A stretch of DNA of 64,000 nt, from contig JACKBN010000002.1 of assembly GCA_020634565.1 (NCBI GenBank), forward strand, positions 310,001 to 374,000, written 5' to 3'. This DNA is from Ardenticatenaceae bacterium. GTDB taxonomy: Bacteria; Chloroflexota; Anaerolineae; Promineifilales; Promineifilaceae. Within the stretch, counting starts at the first letter, position 1; each line of letters begins with the position of its first letter. The notes under the pieces were generated by a model. That model was not told the origin of the DNA and ran no database searches. It worked only from the letters and a program-made list of their open reading frames with translations. The position numbers and the translations under genes are program-made. Below, in pieces: positions 6,984 to 15,862 of this stretch.

Positions 6984-8249
6984 CTAAAAAGCCAAAGCTG
7001 GCGCTGGGTCCAGCACGGCTTGCAGCACTTGTCCCAACCGAGCAATGCCTTCCTCAATTTCTTCAGGACGGGCATTGGAGAAGTTGAGGCGGAAGCTGTT
7101 GTGGCTGTCGCTGTTGGGGTAGAACGTTTCGCCGGGCACAAAGGCCACATTATTGGCAATGGCTTGTTCAAGAACGGCCGTACTATCTAACCCTTCCGGC
7201 AGCGTCACCCACAGGAACAGACCACCCTGCGGTCGTGTCCAGGTGACGCCGGGCGGGAAATGTTCGCTCATCGCTGCCAGCATGATGTCGCGCCGCTCGC
7301 GGTACACCTCGCGAATTTTGCGGACGTGTTCGGTTAAAAAACCATCCTTGGCTACTTCGTACGCCACCATCTGCACAAAGGAACTGGTGTGCAAATCCAT
7401 GCCCTGCTTGGTCATGATGCAATGCTGAATGACGCTCTGCGGGGCCACAATCCAGCCCAAGCGCAAGCCGGGAGCCAGCGTCTTGGAGAAGGTGCTCATG
7501 TAGATGACATTGCCCTTGAAATAGCTGTGATGATCATCTTGATTGGTGTATTGACGGCCGTTTAGCTTATCTGCATCCAACACCACCAGCGGCGGCAGAT
7601 GTTCTCCTTCAAAGCGCAGCTCGCCGTACGGGTCATCCTCGATGATGGGCACGCCGTAATGATCGGCAATGTCAATTAGCTTGAGCCTCCGCTCGTAGGA
7701 AAGCGTGACGCCGCCTGGATTTTGGAAGTTGGGCAGCACATACATAAATTTGGGACCGCCGCAAAGCGCTTCTTCCAGCAAATCTACCCGCAGCCCGTCG
7801 TCGTCAATCGGCACGGTGCTGAATTCAGCCTGGTAAGCCCGCCATGCCTGAAGTGCGCCCAGATAAGACGGCCGTTCCGTCAAAATGAGGTCGCCGGGGT
7901 TGATGAGCAGCTTGCCGATGAGGTCCAGCGCCTGCTGCGAGCCGCTGGTAATCAGCACATTATCCACCGACGCCTCAATGCCATATCGACCCATTTTTTC
8001 CACGATTAGTTCGCGCAGGGGCAAGTAGCCTTCTGTGGTGCTGTATTGCAGCGCCTGGCTGCCGTGCTGCCGCAACACGCGGCTGCTGGCGGCTTCAAAT
8101 TCCTCTACCGGGAACATTTCTGGGGCAGGCAAGCCACCGGCAAACGAGATAATCTCGGGTCGCTGGGTCAGCTTGAGCAATTCACGAATCATAGAGCTGC
8201 CCATGCGCTGGGTGCGCTGAGCGTAACGATGATGCCAGGGGGTACTCAT
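6984..8249 (-). CDS. PLP aminotransferase (2-aminoadipate/branched-chain type)
   Basis: A 421-residue fold-type I aminotransferase of the LysN/AraT-like group. ISFAGGLPAPEMFP near residue 34 and QYSTTEGYLPLRELI are typical. TSGSQQALDL, the ILTERPSYLGA loop and EDDPYGELRF build the PLP site. The Schiff-base lysine is in STFSKTLAPGLRLGW. It would turn amino acids into the 2-oxoacids used by the surrounding oxidoreductase, or the reverse. Its start ATGA overlaps the beta-subunit stop by four bases, so the two are translationally coupled, and it sits between the beta and gamma subunit genes. Leucine, valine, 2-aminoadipate or aromatic amino acids are all possible donors. Confidence 0.85.
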   Translation of the reverse strand: MSTPWHHRYAQRTQRMGSSMIRELLKLTQRPEIISFAGGLPAPEMFPVEEFEAASSRVLRQHGSQALQYSTTEGYLPLRELIVEKMGRYGIEASVDNVLITSGSQQALDLIGKLLINPGDLILTERPSYLGALQAWRAYQAEFSTVPIDDDGLRVDLLEEALCGGPKFMYVLPNFQNPGGVTLSYERRLKLIDIADHYGVPIIEDDPYGELRFEGEHLPPLVVLDADKLNGRQYTNQDDHHSYFKGNVIYMSTFSKTLAPGLRLGWIVAPQSVIQHCIMTKQGMDLHTSSFVQMVAYEVAKDGFLTEHVRKIREVYRERRDIMLAAMSEHFPPGVTWTRPQGGLFLWVTLPEGLDSTAVLEQAIANNVAFVPGETFYPNSDSHNSFRLNFSNARPEEIEEGIARLGQVLQAVLDPAPALAF

Positions 8250-9061
8250 GAATGCGCTCCTTTTTTGCCTTGCAGGCGTTCATCCACTTTGTAATCGCCC
8301 AGCGGGTAAAACGGCACCATTTCCTCTTCTACCCATTTGAGGGCGTCGTTGGGCGTCATGCCCCAGTTGGTGGGGCAGCTGGAGAGCAGTTCTACTACGC
8401 TAAAGCCCAGATTGTCGATTTGCGCCTGGAAGGCCGTGTGGATTGCTTTTTTGGCTTGCAGCACATGACGCGCATCATGCAAACTGCGGCGGGCGCTGTA
8501 CACCACGCCGGGTAATTGGGCCAGCAGTTCCGCCATGTGCATTGGTTTACCCGTCAGATCGGCGTTACGCCCAAAGGGTGATGAGGTGGTTTTCTGGCCA
8601 ATCAGGCTGGTGGGGGCCATTTGCCCGCCCGTCATGCCGTAAATGGCGTTGTTGATGAAGATGACGGTGATTTTCTCGCCACGGGCGGCGGCGTGAATGA
8701 TTTCGGCCGTACCAATGGAGGCCAGATCGCCGTCCCCCTGGTAGGTGAAAACGATTTTGTCGGGATTAACCCGCTTGACGCCGGTGGCCATTGCCGGGGC
8801 ACGGCCGTGGGCGGCTTCACAAGCATCCACATTGAAGTAATTGTAAGAGAAAACGGAACAGCCGACGGAAGAAACCAGAATTGTATCTTCCAAAATGCCC
8901 AGCTCGTCGATTACTTCGGCAACCAGCCGGTGGGCGGTGCCGTGGGTGCAACCAGGGCAGTAGTGGGTAGAGATGTTGCACAGGCTAGACGGCCGTTCGT
9001 AAGTGATTTTTTCTAATGGTTTAAGGGTGACTTGTTCTTGTTCTTGAATTAAAGTGTCCAT
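8246..9061 (-). CDS. 2-oxoacid:ferredoxin oxidoreductase, beta subunit (TPP-binding)
   Basis: A 271-residue TPP-binding subunit. CPGCTHG near residue 35 is the family opening. The TPP/magnesium site reads GDGDLASIG followed by NNAIYGMTGGQ. With the alpha subunit it forms the decarboxylating centre. ATG at 9061 follows AAGGA. It overlaps the aminotransferase by four bases at its 3' end; a 109-base gap separates it from the alpha gene, holding a CACAGAG-rich stretch. The GMTGGQ form is usual in Kor/Vor beta subunits. Confidence 0.9.
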   Translation of the reverse strand: MDTLIQEQEQVTLKPLEKITYERPSSLCNISTHYCPGCTHGTAHRLVAEVIDELGILEDTILVSSVGCSVFSYNYFNVDACEAAHGRAPAMATGVKRVNPDKIVFTYQGDGDLASIGTAEIIHAAARGEKITVIFINNAIYGMTGGQMAPTSLIGQKTTSSPFGRNADLTGKPMHMAELLAQLPGVVYSARRSLHDARHVLQAKKAIHTAFQAQIDNLGFSVVELLSSCPTNWGMTPNDALKWVEEEMVPFYPLGDYKVDERLQGKKGAHS

Positions 9062-9079
9062 TTGTGGGTCCTTAAAAAA

Positions 9080-9126
9080 TCTGGAACACAGAGTTTCACA
9101 GAGAAATTACAGAGCTACACGGAGAA
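9080..9126 (-). repeat. CACAGAG-rich intergenic stretch
   Basis: Within the gap between alpha and beta subunit genes, the words CACAGAG and ACAGAG recur at short intervals, resembling on the opposite strand the stretch at 1638-1682. Low-complexity; no function assigned. Confidence 0.25.
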
Positions 9127-9170
9127 AAACCTATGAATCTGCGAAATCTGTTGATTTACGTTCCTAGAAA

Positions 9171-10238
9171 TTAGGCAGTGGTAGCTAATTGCTCCAGCAG
9201 TGCTTCAGTCTCGCGTTCAACTTCTTCGGGCAGCGGAATGCGGCCGCCCATGCGTCCCAGGAATTTGACTGGCTTGTGAATGCCCGCCACCATGCGCACA
9301 TCGTGCAGCATTTGGCCAGCGTTCATCTCTACAACAAACAGCGCTTTGGCTTTTTGGGCTACGTCAGCCAGCTCTTTTTCCGGGAAAGGCCACAAGGTGA
9401 TGGGGCGGAACAACCCCACTGGCAAACCACGATCGCGCAAACGCTTTACGGCCGTTTGCACCACGCGTGCGGCTGTCCCAAAAGCAACCAAAACCACCTC
9501 AGCATCTTCCACAAACTGGGTTTCATACCGCACTTCTTGCTGCTGGATGAGGTTCAGCTTGGTTTGCAAGGTCTGGTTGAGCAGTTCCAGGTTATCTGCA
9601 CCCATGTAGAGCGAGTTCACCAGGTTTCTTTCGCGGTTTTTGGCACCGGTTAAGGCCCAAGACGGCCGTTCCACAGGCAGGTCACGCATCGGGGGGAGTT
9701 CTGCCGGTTCCATCATCTGGCCGATGGCCCCATCTGCCACCACAAAGACCAACGTGCGGTATTTGTCGGCTAAATCAAAGGCCAGCACCGTGAAATCAAT
9801 CGCTTCCTGCACATTGGCGGGAGCCAACACGATGGGATGAAAATCGCCATGTCCGGCGCTTTTGGTCACCTGGTTGTAATCTGACTGGCTGGGTTGAATA
9901 TTGCCCAAACCCGGCCCGCCGCGCATCACGTCGATGATGACCACGGGCACTTCAGAACCAGCAATGTAGCTGAAGCCTTCCTGCATCAGGCTAATGCCGG
10001 GGCTGCTGGAAGAGGTCATGACGCGCACGCCAGCGGCGGCGGCACCGTACACCATATTGATTGCCGCCACTTCGCTTTCTGCCTGCAAAAAGACGCGGTC
10101 CAGCTCGATCATTCGTTTGGACATATGCTCCAGCAATTCTGTCTGGGGCGTGATGGGATAACCAAAATATGCTTCACAGCCAGCACGAACGGCCGCTTCG
10201 GCAAAAGCTACGTTTCCTTTCAGCAGTTGCTTAGACAT
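9171..10238 (-). CDS. vorB: 3-methyl-2-oxobutanoate:ferredoxin oxidoreductase, alpha subunit
   Basis: A 355-residue alpha subunit whose sequence most resembles VorB. It opens with LLKGNVAFAEAAVRAG and AYFGYPITPQTELLEHM. QAESEVAAINMVYGAAAAG then TSSSSPGISLMQEG form the pyrimidine-binding half of the TPP site. The mid region RGGPGLGNIQPSQSDYNQ is typical of Kor/Vor proteins. The enzyme oxidises branched-chain 2-oxoacids (from valine, leucine, isoleucine) to acyl-CoA, reducing ferredoxin. Its ATG overlaps the ferredoxin gene by eight bases. A 2-oxoglutarate-specific enzyme is the main alternative, since subunits of the two types are similar. Confidence 0.85.
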   Translation of the reverse strand: MSKQLLKGNVAFAEAAVRAGCEAYFGYPITPQTELLEHMSKRMIELDRVFLQAESEVAAINMVYGAAAAGVRVMTSSSSPGISLMQEGFSYIAGSEVPVVIIDVMRGGPGLGNIQPSQSDYNQVTKSAGHGDFHPIVLAPANVQEAIDFTVLAFDLADKYRTLVFVVADGAIGQMMEPAELPPMRDLPVERPSWALTGAKNRERNLVNSLYMGADNLELLNQTLQTKLNLIQQQEVRYETQFVEDAEVVLVAFGTAARVVQTAVKRLRDRGLPVGLFRPITLWPFPEKELADVAQKAKALFVVEMNAGQMLHDVRMVAGIHKPVKFLGRMGGRIPLPEEVERETEALLEQLATTA

Positions 10239-10497
10239 GAGCCATCGCCTCCTGCTTATGATGATTAATATGTTTTAAGGGGATGTCGCGGAACACTGTG
10301 ATGCAACCATCCGGGCAGACCACCGCACACAAAGCACAGCCGGTACACGCGTGTGCCGCATCGACATACGCAGCGGGGCGGTATCCTTTTGTGTTGAGGC
10401 TATCTGCCAGTTGGATAACAGATTGGGGACAAGCGGGGCGGCACAGTTCACACCCTTTACAACGTTCGGCATCTATGACAATACGTCCAGTAGCCAT
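10231..10497 (-). CDS. Ferredoxin-type delta subunit, two [4Fe-4S] clusters
   Basis: An 88-residue ferredoxin with two cluster motifs, CKGCELCRPACP and CTGCALCAVVCP. It is the electron-carrying subunit of the oxidoreductase encoded directly downstream and the first gene of the unit. Its TAA stop lies inside the start of the alpha gene (eight-base overlap). The start is the ATG at 10495-10497. Confidence 0.9.
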   Translation of the reverse strand: MATGRIVIDAERCKGCELCRPACPQSVIQLADSLNTKGYRPAAYVDAAHACTGCALCAVVCPDGCITVFRDIPLKHINHHKQEAMAHV

Positions 10498-10598
10498 TTA
10501 ATGAAACCTCCATGTTGCTTAGAGAATAGGAAATAGTGGAAACACTGCCAACAAGTGTGGGATTTTAGGGTTGGCAGCATTCTCTGGGAACAAAAAAA

Positions 10599-10620
10599 GC
10601 TGGCCAGAAACCTGGACAGC
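10599..10620 (-). terminator. Terminator after the formate/nitrite channel gene
   Basis: Arms 10599-10607 and 10612-10620 pair with one mismatch around a four-base loop, and on the minus strand a seven-base T-run follows (A-run at 10592-10598). It lies about 145 bases past the stop of the focA-like gene. The rest of 10498-10764 holds nothing else I recognise. Confidence 0.75.
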
Positions 10621-10764
10621 CTGATGGTTTATTAACGTTCAAGACAATAATCCAACAATGGAAGTATGCCCTCTTCACCCCATTTTCTTTAGTGAAGAAG
10701 TGCCCATATCGTTGTGAGGAATGTCATAAACTGTTTACTGACTATGCGATTGTTGTAAAGCCCA

Positions 10765-11643
10765 TTAATCAAACGATTGGGCACCTGTCCAGGAAGGCCG
10801 CAGGTAGATAAACCAGTAAGCCAAACCGACCATGAGCGCGCCCCCAATGATGTTGCCAATGGTGACCGGCAGCAGGTTAACCAGGAAAAAGTTGCCCCAG
10901 GTGAGAGAGGGATAGGATACGGCCGTACTGCCAATCCCTTCCCAAAACTCTGCTGGTGCGCCCGCCTTGATGAGCAAACCCATGGGAATGAAATACATGT
11001 TGGCCACGCTGTGTTCAAACCCAGCGGCCACAAACGCGGTGATGGGGAAAATGATCGCCAGAATTTTATCGGTGGCGCTGCGGGCACCCATGCACAGCCA
11101 CACCGCCAGGCACACCAGCGCATTACACATAATGCCCAGCACCAGCGCTTGCCCAAATTCCAAATTCACTTTGCCGTTGGCGATGTTAAGGGCGTTCTGG
11201 CCGAGGGCTCCATTGGCAAAGGTGTACTGGCGGCTGAAAAACATCATAACGGCCGTTGCCACCGAGCCGACAAAATTGCCCAAATACACAATGATCCAGT
11301 TGCGTAGGACTTGCCAGGTGGTGATTTTGCGATCGGCCCAGGCCAGCACAATTAAATTATTGCCGGTGAACAGTTCGGCTCCGGCCCCAACCACCAGAAT
11401 TAGCCCCAGGCAAAAGACCAGCCCGCCGAGCAGCTTGGTAAGGCCAAATGAGAGGGTGCTGCCCGTAGTAACGGTGGTTGCAAAAATGGCGCCCAGAGCG
11501 ATAAAAGCCCCAGCCAACACAGCCAGGGCAAACATTCGAAAAGGACCAAGCGTTGCTTTGGCAACCCCCGCTGCTTCTGCTTTATGCGCCATTGCTTTGG
11601 GCACCAGCGCATCTACATTAAAACCAATGTGTTCAGTTGTCAT
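10765..11643 (-). CDS. focA: Formate/nitrite (FNT family) channel
   Basis: A 292-residue membrane protein of the FNT family, pentameric channels for formate, nitrite or hydrosulfide. At least six hydrophobic helices are visible. Family marks are AGAFIALGAIFA in the first helix, AELFTGNN in the loop region, and GFEHSVANMYFIPMGLL, which carries the conserved histidine of the pore. The start ATG follows GAGGGA. It stands alone with its own terminator downstream. Formate is favoured because nearby genes are fermentative, but nitrite transport (NirC-like) is possible. Confidence 0.85.
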   Translation of the reverse strand: MTTEHIGFNVDALVPKAMAHKAEAAGVAKATLGPFRMFALAVLAGAFIALGAIFATTVTTGSTLSFGLTKLLGGLVFCLGLILVVGAGAELFTGNNLIVLAWADRKITTWQVLRNWIIVYLGNFVGSVATAVMMFFSRQYTFANGALGQNALNIANGKVNLEFGQALVLGIMCNALVCLAVWLCMGARSATDKILAIIFPITAFVAAGFEHSVANMYFIPMGLLIKAGAPAEFWEGIGSTAVSYPSLTWGNFFLVNLLPVTIGNIIGGALMVGLAYWFIYLRPSWTGAQSFD

Positions 11644-11676
11644 TGCGGTTTCTCCCTCGAACCGCAGACAAAACTG

Positions 11677-12024
11677 TTATACGATGGATTCTATCCCTTG
11701 AACGGGCAGCTCTTCGCGTCGGCTGTGGCGTCCGGCGATGAAGCTGGGCGTACGATCCCAGGTTTCTTCCTGAACCGTGCTCATCGTTTCAGTCAGATAA
11801 ATCTTTCTTGCCGCAGCATCATACTCATCAATAAAGTCAGTCGGAATGTAGCTGTGCCCGCCAAATTCAACGCTCCATACTTCCAGATAGCTGGCGTACA
11901 GGCGCAGTTCGGGGTTTATTTCTGCTTCGTCTTCGCGATGGTGGATGCGTAACAGCTCGCCTAAAACAATCTCATCTGCGGTTACGACTTTGTCATATTT
12001 TTTAAAATTCATTTCCTGCATCAT
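11677..12024 (-). CDS. Conserved small protein, PRC-barrel-like N-terminus (uncertain)
   Basis: A 115-residue soluble protein I do not recognise with certainty. The first 65 residues (DKVVTADEIVLGELLRIHHR, later YLEVWSVEFGGHSYIPTDFI) look like the short beta-barrel of PRC-barrel/DUF2171 proteins. The C-terminal 40 residues are polar and contain RHSRREELPV. GAGGAG lies about six bases before the first of two adjacent ATG codons (12024 or 12021). It is 33 bases upstream of the FNT channel gene on the same strand, so a shared transcript is likely. Function unknown. Confidence 0.65.
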   Translation of the reverse strand: MMQEMNFKKYDKVVTADEIVLGELLRIHHREDEAEINPELRLYASYLEVWSVEFGGHSYIPTDFIDEYDAAARKIYLTETMSTVQEETWDRTPSFIAGRHSRREELPVQGIESIV

Positions 12025-12118
12025 CGAGTCTCCTCATTGATTCTCTTCTCGCGTTGTATTTTGTTATGGGTACGGCCGTTCGCCAAGTGACGAAACGTGC
12101 CCAAATCGACGCGAAATG

Positions 12119-13066
12119 TCATTGACCTTTTTCTGAAGCCAAACCGGGCAGCAAGCTAACCGATTGCGCGTGGCGCACCCCGTTACGAATGGCTTCAGCA
12201 ACCACTTCCACCGCCACATTGGCCACCAAATCAAACGAGGCTTCTACCTGCCCGGTAGCCAGAGCATAGGCGGTGTCGCCATCGTGGGTAGTGTGCACTG
12301 GCCGGATAGCAATGGCAAAGCCATCATGTGCTCGCTGGGCCAGGCGATGTGCTTCAATTTTACTCAATTTGGCGTTGGTAAACAGCACCACCAGGGTGGT
12401 GTTGGTACCCACAGGGGTTTGTGGCAATGAAGGGAATTGGCGGTATGGATTGGTTTCTACTAGCCAACGGCCGTTTGCCTGCCGTGCGCCTGCCAACACC
12501 GTGCCATCTGGATTAACCACGTCGCCAATGGCATTCACTACAGCCCCGGCCCCCACAACCACGCCATCCACCTCGACGCTGTGCAGGCCAAAGCCCCCTT
12601 TCATGATTGTTTGGAAACCACCCCATTTGCCTACGGTAACCCCAGCCCCTGCACCCACATTGCCTTGGGGCACATTGGCATCGCTGGCATTTTGGCAGGC
12701 TTGGTAGCCCATGGCGGCATCCGGCGTGCGCTGTCCATCATTCATAAACAGGTCATAGACAACGGCCGTTGGCACCAACGGCACAGGCCGAATAGGGGTT
12801 GTGTGGCCAATACCCAATTCGGCCAGATAGCGCATAGCGCCATCTGCCGTGGCCAGGCCAAAGGCGCTGCCACCAGTTAGCATGACTGCCTGGATAAACG
12901 GAATGGGTTTGTCTGGCTGCAAAAGCACCGCTTCACGGCTACCCGGTGCCGGACCGCGCACATCGACGCTGGCCACGGTGTTTGGTGGGCAAAGAAAAAC
13001 GGTACAACCTGTGTGAAACTGTTCATCAGTGGCGTGTCCAATTTTGAGTCCAGCTAAATTCAACAC
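12119..13066 (-). CDS. P1 (DmpA-like) peptidase
   Basis: A 315-residue member of the P1/DmpA family, self-cleaving N-terminal-nucleophile aminopeptidases. The opening LAGLKIGHATDEQFHTGCTV and LTGGSAFGLATADG are typical. The stretch GNVGAGAGVTVGKWGG is the conserved middle loop. The likely autocleavage site precedes the threonine in GTNTTLVVLFTNA near residue 223. There is no signal peptide, so it should act in the cytoplasm on small peptides or amides. The start is GTG at 13066 or TTG at 13063, behind GGAAGG. Its transcript appears separate from the neighbours. Confidence 0.8.
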   Translation of the reverse strand: MLNLAGLKIGHATDEQFHTGCTVFLCPPNTVASVDVRGPAPGSREAVLLQPDKPIPFIQAVMLTGGSAFGLATADGAMRYLAELGIGHTTPIRPVPLVPTAVVYDLFMNDGQRTPDAAMGYQACQNASDANVPQGNVGAGAGVTVGKWGGFQTIMKGGFGLHSVEVDGVVVGAGAVVNAIGDVVNPDGTVLAGARQANGRWLVETNPYRQFPSLPQTPVGTNTTLVVLFTNAKLSKIEAHRLAQRAHDGFAIAIRPVHTTHDGDTAYALATGQVEASFDLVANVAVEVVAEAIRNGVRHAQSVSLLPGLASEKGQ

Positions 13067-13137
13067 GCACCTTCCCTACTTTGCATTTATGACTTCCTTG
13101 TTGTTAGTTTTTGTTGTTCAGTATATGGCTATGCGAA

Positions 13138-13929
13138 TTATTTCCAGCGCGTTAAAATGGCTTCCCGCTGAAACAGTTTAATTGTTAGGTACATCATCAA
13201 AATATCCAGAAATACGAGGACAACGGCCGTTACCACAATCAAATCCTGGCTCAGCAAAAACAGGCCAAACGACTGCCCCATCATTACGAGAATCACGGGC
13301 AGCACCACTGCCCCCGAGAGCTGTTCAGCCGTGCGTGGATCAGACACGCGGGATGAGACCATCATGGCCGCACACACCGCAAACAAGGCCAACAGCGGCC
13401 CAACGATGAAGACAGCAAGCAGCCACATCGGGTCGATCATTCGGGCAAAGACCACCTCATTTGTCATGAAGCGCACCCCCACCACATAAATACCAAAAGA
13501 AAGCCAGGTAACCACAATAGCAGGCAAAACGGCCGCAGCCGCCTTGCCTATAAGTAGTTCCACTGTGGTGATGGGCGTGGCGAGTAATGGCTCCAGGCTG
13601 CGCGTCGATTTTTCGCCGACAATGCTGTACGCAGCAATGGTTACCGGCACCATCACGGGCAAAATCATAAACAGCAGCGTAAAGATATTGAGCATATAAA
13701 CCATCGTGCAGTCCACTTCATTTAGCCCAATACAGGCATCGCCAAAAAAGGCATCCGGTGCATTTTGCGTCGAGCCCATTTCTTCAGGCGAAAGGCCCTG
13801 CATAGAGTAAATGGTAATCAACGGCAGGATTGTTAGCATCAAAGGCAAAAAAGCCACAGAAAAGAGCACCAGCTTATTCTTAAATACTTCAGCCCACTCT
13901 TTATCAATAATCGTTTTAATTTTGTCCAT
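13138..13929 (-). CDS. ABC-2 type exporter permease
   Basis: A 263-residue membrane protein with about six helices and the ABC-2 permease layout. A first helix near residue 20 is followed by an outer loop with two cysteines (CIGLNEVDC), then helices around 85-110, 140-165, 175-200, 205-225 and 230-250. IVGEKSTRSLEPLLATPIT is the conserved cytoplasmic coupling segment of this family. It overlaps the ATPase gene upstream by 14 bases, so the two form one exporter. The substrate cannot be read from the sequence. Confidence 0.85.
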   Translation of the reverse strand: MDKIKTIIDKEWAEVFKNKLVLFSVAFLPLMLTILPLITIYSMQGLSPEEMGSTQNAPDAFFGDACIGLNEVDCTMVYMLNIFTLLFMILPVMVPVTIAAYSIVGEKSTRSLEPLLATPITTVELLIGKAAAAVLPAIVVTWLSFGIYVVGVRFMTNEVVFARMIDPMWLLAVFIVGPLLALFAVCAAMMVSSRVSDPRTAEQLSGAVVLPVILVMMGQSFGLFLLSQDLIVVTAVVLVFLDILMMYLTIKLFQREAILTRWK

Positions 13930-14851
13930 TCGATTCCTCCACAGCTTCCCGACTAATCAGCTGTAGGTAGATTTCTTCCAAAGAATGGCGCAGCTCGCCC
14001 ACAAACTGGATCTCCTGGCCATTGTTCACCAACAGGCGAATCATTTCCGCGTTATGCGCTTCAGGATCATCAACTGCGACAACCAGTTTGTTATCTACCG
14101 CATCAATCTTTTTAACAAAGGGCAGATTTTGCAAAACAGGCAGCCCTGACGCGGCTTCATGAGCCAGATGAAACACCACCTGACGGCCGTACAACTGTTT
14201 GCGCAATCCCTCAGGCGTATCTAACACCTGTAGGCGCGTCTTGAAGACGGCAATACGGTCACATAAACGGTCCGCTTCATCCAAGTTGTGGGTGGTGAGG
14301 AAGATGGTGCGCCCCTGCCCTTTCACCTCGCCCACAAAATCACGCACCAGCCGCGAGGCTTCCGGGTCTAAACCTGCCGTTGGCTCATCCAAAAAGAGAA
14401 TGCGTGGCTCATGCAGCAAGGCGCGAGCAATGGCCAGCTTTTGGCGCATTCCCTTGCTAAAAGTGCCGGTGGCATCATGCCGTCGATCCCACAGACCCAG
14501 CATCTTCAAATATTTTTCAACCTGACCATCGATATCTTTGACTTCATAAAGTCGGGCATAAATAGTGAGGTTTTTGAGGGCAGAAAGCCGCTCGTACATG
14601 CCGGGCGTTTCAGTGAGAATGCCCACGTTGCGCCGAATCTCAATGTCCGCCTCGCCCAACTTGTGCCCCAGCAGCGTGGCGCTGCCCGCTGTAGGCGAAA
14701 TCAAACCGGCCAACATGCGCACCGTTGTGGTCTTCCCCGCCCCGTTTGGCCCCAAAAAGCCAAACACTTCGCCTTCAGGAATGGAGATTGTCAAGCGATC
14801 AACGGCCGTATTATCGCCAAACTTTTTTGTTAAATTGGTTGTCTCAATCAT
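13916..14851 (-). CDS. ABC transporter ATP-binding protein
   Basis: A 311-residue ABC ATPase. Walker A is GPNGAGKTT near residue 36, the signature FSKGMRQKLA replaces the usual LSGGQ form as in many drug and NatA-type exporters, and Walker B is ILFLDEPTAGLDP. The last 100 residues form the accessory domain seen in CcmA/NatA-like ATPases. It pairs with the permease encoded 14 bases inside its end. Export of a drug, peptide or ion is possible; context does not decide. Confidence 0.9.
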   Translation of the reverse strand: MIETTNLTKKFGDNTAVDRLTISIPEGEVFGFLGPNGAGKTTTVRMLAGLISPTAGSATLLGHKLGEADIEIRRNVGILTETPGMYERLSALKNLTIYARLYEVKDIDGQVEKYLKMLGLWDRRHDATGTFSKGMRQKLAIARALLHEPRILFLDEPTAGLDPEASRLVRDFVGEVKGQGRTIFLTTHNLDEADRLCDRIAVFKTRLQVLDTPEGLRKQLYGRQVVFHLAHEAASGLPVLQNLPFVKKIDAVDNKLVVAVDDPEAHNAEMIRLLVNNGQEIQFVGELRHSLEEIYLQLISREAVEESNGQN

Positions 14852-14882
14852 ATTTATCTCTAGCCTTATTCGCTATGCGAAT

Positions 14883-15758
14883 TCAACTCGTGTATTTGCT
14901 GCGATCCAATGAATCGACGGCAACTTCTATGGGTGCCAGCGGTTTTAGCGCAGGCAATGGCACAACTTCCGGTTCCTCAGGCTCTGGCTGGCGCAGGCCA
15001 AAGATGATAGCCAGGCTAATCAAACTCATACCACCCAGCACCAATTCGGCCGTTACCCCGCCCCAGCGCGTAACCACATACACCAGCACCCCGTCAATAA
15101 CGGCGTGCCACAAAATGCCAGCCGCCAGCCAACGCAGCTGCTGCCGCACAAAAACCTGCATCACCAGCAGCGTCGCCGCCAGGTGAAGCAGAATTGCAAA
15201 AATGCGCTCAATGGCTCCCAGCAGCGCCATAGAGGCAGGCACACCAAACAGTGCGTTTATTTGCTGATCAACCAGATAAAGTTGATCCTCAGGCACCGAA
15301 GCCAAAACATTTTGGAAATATCCTTGCTTTAGGCCAAACAAAATGGTGAAATTGAGCAAGCCTAACACGCCCAGCAAAATCGCCTCAATGCCACCGTGGC
15401 CTGCCCCCACCATCAAACCTTTGCCCCAGGTTCGGGCATCTTTTGCCCAAAAGCGGAGGACCAGGTAACGAGCTATCCCCTCTAAAGTTCCGGCTGAGAG
15501 CCCCAAAAACGCAGCGTAAACGATCAGGTTGCTGGCATTGACCCAGCCTAACTGCTGTAAAACAAGCCAGTTAAACGGCAGGTGCCCCACCTGTGACAGC
15601 ACAAACGCGACCGCTCCAACGCCGAACAGACCCCATCTAGCCTGACGCCGCCGGGCAATCCAGCGGGCCAGAAAGATAGGGACAGCAATCATGAGCGAAA
15701 AATTTAGGGCAAGCAAAGCGGTCACCATTGGCATCACCTCACCTGCAAATTGTATCAC
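14883..15758 (-). CDS. YhfC-family intramembrane protease-like protein
   Basis: A 291-residue protein with about seven hydrophobic helices. EGIARYLVLRFW, GAGHGGIEA near residue 137 and LWHAVIDGVLVY match the three motif positions (E-x-x-x-R, H-G-G-x-E, H-x-x-x-D) of the YhfC/PrsW-type putative metalloproteases. The last 35 residues form an acidic, proline-rich cytoplasmic tail. The GTG at 15758 is the first start; ATG codons at 15734 and 15728 are alternatives. It lies 31 bases before the ABC ATPase gene and is divergent from mgtE. Proteolytic activity is inferred from the motifs only. Confidence 0.7.
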   Translation of the reverse strand: MIQFAGEVMPMVTALLALNFSLMIAVPIFLARWIARRRQARWGLFGVGAVAFVLSQVGHLPFNWLVLQQLGWVNASNLIVYAAFLGLSAGTLEGIARYLVLRFWAKDARTWGKGLMVGAGHGGIEAILLGVLGLLNFTILFGLKQGYFQNVLASVPEDQLYLVDQQINALFGVPASMALLGAIERIFAILLHLAATLLVMQVFVRQQLRWLAAGILWHAVIDGVLVYVVTRWGGVTAELVLGGMSLISLAIIFGLRQPEPEEPEVVPLPALKPLAPIEVAVDSLDRSKYTS

Positions 15759-15777
15759 GGAATTTGTTCGTTATAAT
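15750..15777 (+). promoter_or_regulatory. mgtE promoter
   Basis: TTGTAT (15750-15755), 16-base spacer, TATAAT (15772-15777). Transcription should begin near 15784, giving a leader of about 79 bases with one ACGGCCGT copy (15826). No M-box-like magnesium riboswitch is evident in it. The -10 region overlaps the start of the divergent YhfC-like gene's own upstream sequence. Confidence 0.65.
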
Positions 15778-15862
15778 GGATCGGCTACCCCACCGTTGAG
15801 CCAACTACTGGTCTCTTTTTACAAAACGGCCGTTCCCTTCCAATTATTTAGGAGTGTCCCTT

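Noticed and set aside
10967..11701. Open frame of 244 codons on the plus strand
   Set aside because: Antisense to the FNT channel gene; its product has the skewed composition of a reverse-strand shadow.
15778..15862. Possible magnesium riboswitch before mgtE
   Set aside because: The 79-base leader is too short and lacks M-box-like stems.
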